Both the position numbers and the translations under genes were made by a program. The notes beneath the pieces were generated by a model. The model had not been told where the DNA came from, searched no databases, and was given only the letters and a program-made list of their open reading frames with translations. 64,000 nucleotides of DNA from a virus, in IMG/VR virus record IMGVR_UViG_3300017917_000723, positions 1 to 64,000 of that record; one strand, written 5' to 3'. The first letter of the stretch is position 1. Each line of letters opens with the position of its first letter. Of this stretch, positions 40,892 to 50,700 are shown in pieces.

Positions 40892-41529
40892 TTTTTGTAT
40901 TCCTCTCCTGTGGGCGAATAATTTGGTAAAAAATTGCACCATCCGGTAATAATATATTTAGTTGTAGTTGGGCTGGTAATTCCTCGGTGAAAATGTGTCC
41001 AGTAAGGAGGCCAAATTACAACACTTCCTGCCCTAGCTTCAGTAACTAAATTTTGGAATTTAAACTCAGTTCCGCCATCTGGTACATCGTTTAGATATAC
41101 CATCCAAACTAACATTCTAGTTACAAACTGGGGAATTGGATTAGGAGTTTCGCAGTGCCAAGCGTAGTATCCTTCTCCGGGAGTATATCGTTGTATGTTA
41201 AAGCCCGGCGATACCTGCCACGGGGCTATTCCATCTATGCCAGATATTCCAAATTCATCGGTGAAAAAACTGTAGATCTTTTTATACTCTTCGATTTCGC
41301 TGCTTAGGGAAATCATAAACTCTCTTAGAGATTCATACCAAGCATGTCCAGGAACAAAAAAATCGGGATTTAGTCCAATTTCTGTATCCTGTTTCCAGGA
41401 CGGATTATTTTTTGATAATCCGCCCGTCGAACCTCTGATATGTAAATGAGGGTGAGACTCGAATAGTTCTATTAGTTTAGAACATAATTCTGGCCGTAGT
41501 GCGTTTTCTTTGTAATGTATAAAATTCAT
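40888..41529 (-). CDS. 2-oxoglutarate/Fe(II) oxygenase within the adhesin cluster
   Basis: 213-residue dioxygenase with His125-x-Glu127 (AWHCET), MVYLNDVPDGGTEF as the jelly-roll core, and WTHFHRGI supplying the distal His. The first acidic ligand is Glu rather than the usual Asp, and Lys191 stands where Arg usually binds 2OG. It is embedded between fibre genes on the strand opposite the oxygenase operon. The 4-nt overlap with the 125-aa gene suggests they act together, perhaps on an adhesin. Confidence 0.85.
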   Translation of the reverse strand: MNFIHYKENALRPELCSKLIELFESHPHLHIRGSTGGLSKNNPSWKQDTEIGLNPDFFVPGHAWYESLREFMISLSSEIEEYKKIYSFFTDEFGISGIDGIAPWQVSPGFNIQRYTPGEGYYAWHCETPNPIPQFVTRMLVWMVYLNDVPDGGTEFKFQNLVTEARAGSVVIWPPYWTHFHRGITSPTTTKYIITGWCNFLPNYSPTGEEYKK

Positions 41530-41593
41530 ATAATCGATCCGTTAATAACTTAATTATTTTAATTATTAAAGAATTTCTTATAAAATGAATACA

Positions 41594-43429
41594 TTAAAAG
41601 TTCGGTCTCATTCTAACAGGATATCTGATGATAGCTACACCGTTACCGCCTGCTCCGCTGTTAGTGCTGTTTGGAGCCCATCCTGCGCCACCGCCACCAC
41701 CACCTAGTCCATTACCACCAGGCTGTCCTTTTGGATGTCCTGCTGAGCCACCACCGCCTGCGCCTCCAATACCAGTTCTTCCAGGACCGCCGTTGGAACA
41801 AGTTGATCCTGCACCTCCACCTGCATAGTATTGTAGACTTCCGGAAATTGTATAAGCACGTCCCTGACCGCCGTCGCCGCCGTCAGTGGTTGTTCCGTCA
41901 ACTCCCACGGTTCCTGCACCGCCACCGCCACCGCCACCCCATTCTGGGCCGCTATTATTTCCGTTGCCGCCGGCATTACCAAAACCGCCATTGGCGCTCT
42001 GTGGTTGATCTGCGCCGCCTGTTGGCGCTGTGTAAGGGTTGGCACCACCGCCACCGGAGCCGCCTGCGTTTCCTCTACCAGAGTTAACACCTGAGCCACC
42101 GCCACCGCCACCACCACCACGTGCAGTAAGTCCAAAGAATGTTGTGTTACCCCCATTATTACCAACTGCTGCTGTGCCTGAAGGTCTTGCTGCTCCTCCC
42201 GAGCCGATAGTCACAGGATATGTTCCTGGAGACACCTGCCAGGTATACTCGTGGATTAATCCGCCAGCGCCGCCGCCACCGTTTGAACAGTTGTTTTGTG
42301 CTGCGCCACCGCTGCCTCCACCGCCAACCAATAATATCTCTGCTGCTCTGGTAAATCCGCTAGATACTGTAAATGTTCCTGAATTCCAGAAAGTATGAAC
42401 TCTAAAGATCATACCATCTTCTTCATAATCGACAATTCTGTCACCGCCAGTGGCTACAACAGAATTTTCTAAATGATCCCAATATGTTCCATCATTTGTT
42501 TCTACTTGGCCGTTAACATATCTAAGTTGGCCGGCTGCTGCAGAAAGTCCATTAGGGTTAGTATATCTAATAATAACAATACCAGGGCCGCCGTTTCCGC
42601 CTCTGGCATTGTAGGAGCCATTATCAAATGAGCCACCACCGCCACCACCGCCTGTGGCAAAGCGTCCGTCTTGTCCGGCATCATTGCCGCCGCCGCCGTG
42701 GCCGCCGCCACCCCAGCCTCCCATACCACCTTGGCCTCGACCAAAAGCAGTAGATCCGCCACCGCCACCGGCATAGTAAGTTGGTTTTCCGCTGATGCTA
42801 TATCTTACACCGATTCCTCCGTGTCCACCCTGGCCGTCATTATTTGCCACACATCCTGGGCTTGAAGTTATAAATGGAACAATATTTCCGTTACCGCCAG
42901 CACCGGCAGAGCCACCACCTGCATATCCCTGTGCAGTAGTACCGCAAGATCCAGATCCAGAAGTATATGTTATTCCCGACGAAGTAGTACTACCCCCTTG
43001 GCTACCACCTCCTGCACTTAAAATTGTAGGTCCTGAACCAAATGTTGTTGCTGATCCTGCTGAACCGCCCGACGGAGAATAAGGTGAAGTTTGAGGACTA
43101 CCGTTCGCTGCTGGTCCAGTACCGCCTGCACCGATCGTAATCGGATATGTTGTTCCTGGAGATACTGGATAGCTGGCTGCTACCCTAGGACTTTCTGGAC
43201 CGTAATATAATACTGAGCCGGCTGAGCCTCCGTTAGCATGTCGTTGACCACCAGCTCCGCCTCCACCAACCATCAATAACTGAATACTAGTTACTCCAGT
43301 CGGTGCTGTCCATGATCCGCTGGCTGTAAAAATTTCAACTACGTCTCCCGGTCTTTGAGCATTAGTAGACCCTACAGGGAGTTGTAAAGCATCCGTACCT
43401 GAAATCGTAGTATTTTTTAATGTTGCCAT
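41594..43429 (-). CDS. glycine-rich adhesin with two Gly-rich modules
   Basis: 611-residue fibre or adhesin. It starts with the same anchor motif as the fibrinogen-like genes (MATLKNTTISGTD, GSTNAQRPG), then has two glycine-rich domains beginning IQLLMVGGGGAGG near residue 48 and AEILLVGGGGSGG near 365, separated by a GQLRYVNGQVETNDGTYW block. Gly-rich sheets of this kind form receptor-binding tips in several phage fibres. It has very biased Gly codons and complementary low-complexity open frames on the other strand that are not genes. Confidence 0.83.
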   Translation of the reverse strand: MATLKNTTISGTDALQLPVGSTNAQRPGDVVEIFTASGSWTAPTGVTSIQLLMVGGGGAGGQRHANGGSAGSVLYYGPESPRVAASYPVSPGTTYPITIGAGGTGPAANGSPQTSPYSPSGGSAGSATTFGSGPTILSAGGGSQGGSTTSSGITYTSGSGSCGTTAQGYAGGGSAGAGGNGNIVPFITSSPGCVANNDGQGGHGGIGVRYSISGKPTYYAGGGGGSTAFGRGQGGMGGWGGGGHGGGGNDAGQDGRFATGGGGGGGSFDNGSYNARGGNGGPGIVIIRYTNPNGLSAAAGQLRYVNGQVETNDGTYWDHLENSVVATGGDRIVDYEEDGMIFRVHTFWNSGTFTVSSGFTRAAEILLVGGGGSGGAAQNNCSNGGGGAGGLIHEYTWQVSPGTYPVTIGSGGAARPSGTAAVGNNGGNTTFFGLTARGGGGGGGGSGVNSGRGNAGGSGGGGANPYTAPTGGADQPQSANGGFGNAGGNGNNSGPEWGGGGGGGAGTVGVDGTTTDGGDGGQGRAYTISGSLQYYAGGGAGSTCSNGGPGRTGIGGAGGGGSAGHPKGQPGGNGLGGGGGGAGWAPNSTNSGAGGNGVAIIRYPVRMRPNF

Positions 43430-44397
43430 TATCTATTACCTTTTAATTGTTCGATTTCACTCTTTAAAGTTTTTATAGATTCTATTAGGTAAGCACCTAA
43501 TTTTGTATATTTAACACCGTAAGGCTTACCGTTTTCGTCCAAACTGACTAAATCTGGTGCTACCTTATAGACATGTTCAGCAATCAAACCAGCTTCGTGT
43601 TCTTTATTATCTTTACGATCATAAGTTACACCGGCTAATTGCATGATTAAATCTAAAGCATTATCGATAGGATTAATATTTTCCTTAAATGTAATACTTG
43701 AAGTTTCAACTAGTGTAGTACAGGTTAACTGCCCACTTACTCCTACACCACCAGTGACAACTAATGTTCCTGTACCTGTTGTACTTGAAGCTACACCGTC
43801 AGTCATTAGCACAGAAGCTGTTGCTTTAGTAGCCGATGTTGTACCTCTTAACGTTAAAGTTCCGCTGTTAGAAGCACTGCCATACATGTTTGCTGCTAAT
43901 AAAGCTGTAGCTGTCAATTCACCTGTACTAGGAACAAAACTTAAGTTTGTTCTAGCCAACGGTGTTAACGAACTAGGTAAAGATCCGCTGTTAGTTGCAA
44001 ATATTGGATAGTGTACAGTTGCAGTAGATCCTGGATCTGACACAGAGATTGATAAGCTCGAAGGACTGATCCAACTTAAATTACCGCTGCCATCGGAAGA
44101 AAGAACATATCCACTGCCTGCCGATACCGCTGCTGGCCAAGTAATTGTGTAATTGCTCGACATGCTGGCGCTGGCTTTGATAGCAATATAATTTGTACCG
44201 TTGGCTGTAGCTTCGAATAGTTGTAACGTCTTATTAGCAGTTATAGCTACGTCTGTGCTAGACGAAACAATACCGGTTCCGTTAGGAGCCAATGTAAGAT
44301 TGCTATTTGTTTGAGTTGTTGTTAATGTGCTTTGATTAGCCGAGACGTTACCAATTTTTTCTAAACCAACCGAAGCACCGCTTGTTCTTCTTCCCAT
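43429..44397 (-). CDS. tail fibre with C-terminal S74 intramolecular chaperone
   Basis: 322-residue fibre. Residues 1-230 are Ser/Thr/Gly-rich beta repeats (LTLAPNGTGI, GTGTLVVTGGVGVSG). From 233 the S74 peptidase/chaperone domain reads SSITFKENINPIDNALDLI...GLIAEHV...GVKYTKLGAYLIESIKTL, with a Ser233-Lys238 pair for self-cleavage after trimer folding. About 89 residues would be released. It overlaps the glycine-rich adhesin by one base and starts 12 nt after the 110-aa gene. Confidence 0.9.
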   Translation of the reverse strand: MGRRTSGASVGLEKIGNVSANQSTLTTTQTNSNLTLAPNGTGIVSSSTDVAITANKTLQLFEATANGTNYIAIKASASMSSNYTITWPAAVSAGSGYVLSSDGSGNLSWISPSSLSISVSDPGSTATVHYPIFATNSGSLPSSLTPLARTNLSFVPSTGELTATALLAANMYGSASNSGTLTLRGTTSATKATASVLMTDGVASSTTGTGTLVVTGGVGVSGQLTCTTLVETSSITFKENINPIDNALDLIMQLAGVTYDRKDNKEHEAGLIAEHVYKVAPDLVSLDENGKPYGVKYTKLGAYLIESIKTLKSEIEQLKGNR

Positions 44398-44409
44398 GTT
44401 TTATCCACC

Positions 44410-44742
44410 TTATGCTGTTGATGTTTCGATACCGTAGGCTACACACGTAACTGTTGGTGTTGCTGATGATATGTTTACTACTAAGTATTTTCCAGCATCC
44501 ATTACTAAACCTGTACGTTCTAAAACACCGTTAGCTACAATAGATGCATCATATTCGATCCATTCATCAGTCCCCGGTGTTGCAGTACCAGATATTGCTA
44601 TTCTAACAGAAGCAGCTGCTGAGCTGTTTCGGTTAACGATGTTTAAACTAACTACAGCAAAAGTACTTGCAGGTACTGTGTAGATAGTGGTATTGGTAGA
44701 AGCACTTGTAATGTTAGCTGTACCTAATCTTCCTGTTGCCAT
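44410..44742 (-). CDS. small beta-rich virion protein, 110 aa
   Basis: 110-residue Ser/Thr/Ala-rich protein made of alternating strands (FAVVSLNIVNRNSS, VRIAISGT, YLVVNISSATPTVTCVAYG), probably a small beta-sandwich. It resembles in style the 110-aa and 134-aa proteins at 58340 and 62434. GGAG precedes the ATG. It sits between the giant fibre and the S74 fibre. Likely a fibre connector or decoration; not identified. Confidence 0.72.
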   Translation of the reverse strand: MATGRLGTANITSASTNTTIYTVPASTFAVVSLNIVNRNSSAAASVRIAISGTATPGTDEWIEYDASIVANGVLERTGLVMDAGKYLVVNISSATPTVTCVAYGIETSTA

Positions 44743-44759
44743 TATAAAATCTCCATTTA

Positions 44760-47700
44760 TTAATTATTTAAGAAATAATTCCAAGCTACTGGGTAACCTC
44801 TTACTCCGGCTTGGAAGTTAAAGGTAGCCTTCATTTGGATTGTTCCGCCTGTTGTTGTTGTGATTTGTGTTCCTGAAATTGAAACAAAACCAGCTACGAT
44901 ACTATTTACGTTCAAAGATGCACCACCGCCACCGATTTGTGCAGCAATATACGCCTTAATAGCTTTTTGTGTCGGAACAACAGTATCACTATTAGCTGTT
45001 AAGAACGGATCAGTTGAAAATTCAGTAATCGTTGCTGAATTTCCGCCTAGTGTAATATTACCTAGTGATAATTCTGTTAGACCTGCAATATTAAATGCAT
45101 CAGCATTCAATGTTGCCTTACCAGTTGCTTGTTCGATAACAAACAATTCACCAACTCTAAAGTTACCGTCTTGGTCAGTACTTGTGTAGAACACGCGGCC
45201 GCCGTTTAAATCGGCTGTTTCGTTACTTTGAACAGGTGCTTGAGTAGGTTCCCCTGGATAATTAGTCTCAGTAAAGTTTCCTGTACCAATATCTAGGAAA
45301 TCGTGACCTGTTAATCTAACTTGGCTGTAGCGAATTCTAGTAGTTACTCCAGTTCCGTCTGCAGGGCTGTTGTATATGCTCATATTAGGAGAAATCTGTA
45401 AGAAAGCTCCTTTTGCACCGTCATATGTTCCGGTTGGTGAAAGTACCTGTACAAGTTTATAGACAGTATTTGGTTGTGTAGAAAATACTACGTTAGCACC
45501 AGCTTCTGGACTTCCTGATAATCTACGTACAGCTATAAACGATCCGCTTTGGAAATTATTTGCATAACCGTCGCCTGTGTCTATAGTTGCTATACCAGAA
45601 TCGTATCCTGTACCTCTATTAATAAAGTCTACGTTTGCACAAGCACCGTTTCCGATTCTAACTTCTGTCGGTGCTTCGTATAAATTGTTAGTATCTGTGA
45701 TAGTAATTGTTGGTGCAGAACTATATGCAGAACCTGGATCTGTAATTCTAATAGCATAGATCTTATTAGAAGAAACATATGCACGAGCTTTTGCAGTTGC
45801 GCCTAACACTGCACTAGAAGCTGCTGTAGTTGAAGCACTTGGAATAATTGCCCAAATTCCAGATTGACCTGGGTTACCGTGGGCTGCAAGACCAAAACCT
45901 GTACCGCTAGCTCTAGTAATAGCTCTAGTTGTCCAGTTTACACCGTCCTCTGAGCTAGAACCGTTGTTATTTGCAGAGTTTACTGCTAAAAATACTCCTT
46001 GTCCGTACTTGACAGATGTCCATGTTCCTGTAGTAGAGAGTGTTGAAGAAGACCAAGTTGTACCGTCTAGACTATATGCTGCGATCGATCCACTTGCATT
46101 AGATACTGCAACAAATTTATTCGCTCCGTAAGTTACGCTAATCCAATTTGAGCTACTTGGCAATGTTGCGCTAGACCATGTTGCACCACCGTCAGTTGAA
46201 TATGCTGCTATATCAGTAGAACTGCCTCCGCCTGTTATAGCAACAAATACTCCTGCACCATAGGCAATATCTACATAATTAGTAGCTGTTGGTAATGCGC
46301 CACCTGCAGTCCATGTTACTCCGCCGTTGGTAGAATATGCTGTAGCACCGTTAGCACCGATAGCTACCCATCTTCCGTTTCCGCTTACTTTACCGTAGGC
46401 TACCGCAACAGTATCTCCGGATAATCCTCCAGGTAGTGAGCCACCTGCAGTCCATGTTACTCCGCCGTCAGTTGAGTATGCATTTACTGTAGTGCTGCTT
46501 GAGATTGCTACAAGATGATTCGCAATCGGAGTAGCTGTACCAGTACCACTACCTGCTCCTGTAGCTACAAAGTATGTTCCTACTAGATTTGCAGAAGCTC
46601 CAATGCTGGTAAACACTGTGTTACCTAATGAAGTAATAATGTATGCACGACCTGTTACAAATCCACCAGCAGTTTCTAATACAGTTAATTCACCGCTAGC
46701 CAGTCCTCTCCAGTTAGAGGTACTTGGCAATGCTGTTGTATTAGCTACCCAGTTAATACCATCTACAGATGTGTTTACGTTTCTTGAACTTTGAGCCACA
46801 ATCGCAAATTTATTTCCGCCACCTACTCCTATAAACTCAAATGCTAATATTGCTCCAGATGTTGAATCTACTGCGGTTACAGTAATTGTGATATCGTTGG
46901 CTGTGCTTGCACCACCTACGCTGGTTCCTGCTATAGTTAGTGTATCTAATCTAGTATAAGCTGTACCTCCTGATACAATAGATACTGAACTATATTTGAT
47001 TCCTTTTTTAACAACAGTAAACGTTGCTGAACTTCCTGTACCTCCAGTTGCAGATACCGGTGTGTATACTCCGTAGGTTACAGCCCAATTTTCTGCTGAA
47101 TAAGTTTGAGCTGTAGCTAAAGTTCTTCCGGTAGAACTGTATGTAGGACCAGTAAATGATACACGTGGTTCAACAATATATGTTGAACTAGCATCGGGTG
47201 CTATAATAGCTGTTCCAGGAACAATATGATCCCATCCCGATCCTCCGGTTGATTCTTTTACCACTGTGGCAACCTTTGTTCCAGAGGTATATGCAGAAAC
47301 TATGCCCACCTGTCCAGCACCTGTTCCGCTGGTAATAATTACCTTCATACCTACATAGGCACCAGTAATTTCATCATCAGTGGCTGCAAGAGTAATCGAA
47401 GAAGTAGTTCCACCTTGTGCGGTGTTAGAATTTGAAATATATCCAAATCCTCCGTAGTTTCCGTCAACTTCTGGTGCAGCTGTAGAATCGTCAACGTTAT
47501 CTAACAATCTAACTTGATACACTGCACCATCTCTAAAATCAGTATGTTCAACGGAAGCGTTTGAGTTTCCACCTGTTACTGACCATGTTGCACGAGTATA
47601 ATCTATACCTGCATTATCATATTCAAATTGATATATTTCATCAATACCGTCTGTTAATACTGATCCAACAGTCACTGAATATGCTTTGTTGTCAACTTCT

Positions 47701-50700
47701 GCCAATATTGGAGTTTCAGTGACATCATATCCTTCTGCTACAGAACCAAAGTCACCGTAAGAATTGTTACCGTTCGTACCGCGGATACGTCCGCCGTTTT
47801 CTGATAGATAACCGATGTGTGAATAGTATGTGAACACTGAAACAAGTTCTGCTCTAGCATTATTTGTAACGTATGCTCCAATACCATCACTGATTAACTG
47901 AGTAAAGTCGTTAGAAACAATAGATTTGTTTCCGCCATTGTGTAAATCGCCGTCGATCTTTTGACCGATAGCAGCATATCCAAACGTTGCTACGTTTTGA
48001 ACATACGGAGAACGGGCCACAATCCAAGTGCGGAAATCTGCAGGACCCCAACCTGGGTCAAGACTTGCATAAGCACCTGCTGTTGTACGACTAGTTCCGT
48101 ATTCATTTTCAGGTGTTAGGTCTCCTCTTAGACCTTCTAAGGTCATGTTTCTTAAACCAGTACCGTTTCTTAACAAGAACATGTTTTCTTCTTTGTTACC
48201 GATTACCGCATTAGTGTAGAGTTTTGTAGCAACTTGAGTTGCATAACTTCCCGGAAATTGAAGATCATGTTTAAATGCATCAATGAATTCACCGACGTCT
48301 CTTTCACAAGTGGTTTGTGCATAATACATAGAAACAGTCATTGAACCAGATGCATCAGCTGTTATTTCAAACGGAGCAATTGCATTTCTAGTTGTAGAAA
48401 TTTTAAATGTTGTTGAACTTACTATGTTTTGAACATAATAAGTAGTTCCTGCAGTTATTCCACCGAATACAGTTCCAGAGAATCTAATAGCTGTGTTGCG
48501 TTGCATCCAGCTAGTATCAGCACAGGTAAACACATCAGTGGATGCTGTGACTGCTGTAACTGTTGTTTTGTAGGTATCATTAGTCCAAGCTGAAATTTCA
48601 GAAACAATATAATTTCTGTTTCGTTCTAATTGTAATCTTGCCCAATCAGCTGAACGTTGTTCTGTTTGACAAATAGATCCTTCAACCGAACCGCTATAGA
48701 TAATGTCAGCAATCAAAGTCATATTTGCTTCGATAGAGTTTTGTGCCGTAGCATTTCCGCCAACGTTTGCCTTGGCTTGATCTTTAGCGTATAACAAGGA
48801 AGCTATAGTTGCATCTTTTAATAACTGACTTTGATATACAGAACTATTGCTTCTTCTTAGATATGCGTATGCCGCTTTAAGAGCTGCATAGTTACCGCCA
48901 AACATTAAATCATATCCGATAGCTGTTAACACTAACTGAACATCTCTTTGTGTTTTTGTTGTGTTATATGTGAGTGTAGGATAAGTTGAATTAATATAAC
49001 TTACTGTATTTGATGCTATTGTAGCCGAGGCTGCACTTAATGTAGTCCATGCAGTGACTAGGCCTGCACTTACCCAAGAAGTAGCTGGCATAAACATAAC
49101 ATCTGCGTCAATGTCTAAGCTACTTCCGTTGGTAAATGATGCTAATGTAGTACCATCAAAACTTGCAGCAAGTGTGAATGTTGTTGACAAAGGAACAGAT
49201 TTTACATAATAAACTGTATCTGCTACTAAACCGTTAGCTGTAATTCTTGGTTTGATCGTATCGCCGACTGCTAAACCGTGTGCTGATCCTGTAGTGAATG
49301 TGTTGTTAGTTGCAATAGTTGTAATATTAATGCTAGGAGGATTACCGCTAGTAGAATCACCGCCCACTAGATTGATAATAATATCCATATTAGCACCAAT
49401 GAACGAACTTGCATTGCCGCCGTTTGGTAAATTTGTGCTATCAGCCCATTGTGTTTCAAGGTTACCGGCAGTCTTAGTTACTGCGGTATTTGCAACAATT
49501 TGTTGCATTACTGTTTTTAATCTACCCTGAGATGCTACTGTAGCTCCTAGTATAGATGCTGGAATCAATGGAGTTAAATCTCCATCAAAATACGCTAATC
49601 CAGTTACGATAGATTGATAAGAATCTCCGTAGGTTAAATCATAGATCATTGCATCAACAATGTATCCTACATCTTGACGAGTATCTGTTTTTCCGTATTT
49701 TAATGTTGGGTAGTTAACTGCTAGCCAAGCTATAATTTCTTCTTGTATGAATTTCTTATTTTCAATTAACAGTTTTCTAGCATCTCCGTATCCTCCCAAG
49801 TAACTAGTATTATAATTTGTTGGGTTAGGATATGATGCGGAAATCATAGTTCCTAATTCCCAATCAATCTTATACTTTGTTGCTCTAATTAATTTTTGTA
49901 GAGCAGTTACTTCTACAGAACTTGCAAAAGGAAAATCTGCACTTTGAATAGCAGTATTTCCTGTACTTTCGGTAACATTTGTTCCTAGAAGAATCTGTCC
50001 TAAGACAGTTTCCATTCTGCCAAAAGATCCAACAGTGTATTTTGCATCTGTGATATGTACTAAACTATCACTTGGTGATACATGTACTGAACGTACCTCA
50101 TCACCAACTATAGCAGTTTCTGCTGGAACAATAATCGGTAGTGTTTCAAAATAATTTCCAGTCTTAACAAAAACTGTATTATTTGGTACTATTCTAGAAG
50201 GTAAGTTAGTTGTTACTTGATCTGTTAATGCTGTGGTAATAATTCCAACTAATTCATTAACTCTATCAGTCACTCCTGTTTCAGCTGTATAATCAGTATC
50301 AATAGTCTGTGCTACGATCGATGTAGAATCTAATGCCAATGTTTGATAAACAGTTGTAGGAGCTTCGTTGGCCAATACTGCATAAATTACTTCTTCCATG
50401 TAATTATATGCTGCTATACCTTCATCGGCTTCCGATGCCAATGTCACATATGTTTGACTTTCTTCTGGTGCTGTAAATTCACCAGATTCCCCAAACGCAC
50501 CTAAAAGACTAAATGCCGCAGCACGTACCTTTAAGTTTCCTCCGTGGCTGATGTCCCAGATTAATCGATCTACAACAAATCCAACATCTCGTTCGCACTT
50601 GTATTCATCATAATCGAATGAAGATGTAAATGGACTGATGTTGTTGGTTATCTGATAACGAATCCAAGCACTTACTTCTTTCTGTATAAATGCACGATTT

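Noticed and set aside
41530-41593. AT-rich 64-bp gap between the oxygenase and the glycine-rich adhesin
   Set aside because: Probably contains regulatory sequence, but no NNTAAATA or other promoter match good enough to annotate was found.
41628-43082. Several open frames on both strands in the glycine-rich adhesin
   Set aside because: They are low-complexity Pro-rich or Ala/Val-rich shadows of Gly codons; the in-frame adhesin explains the region.
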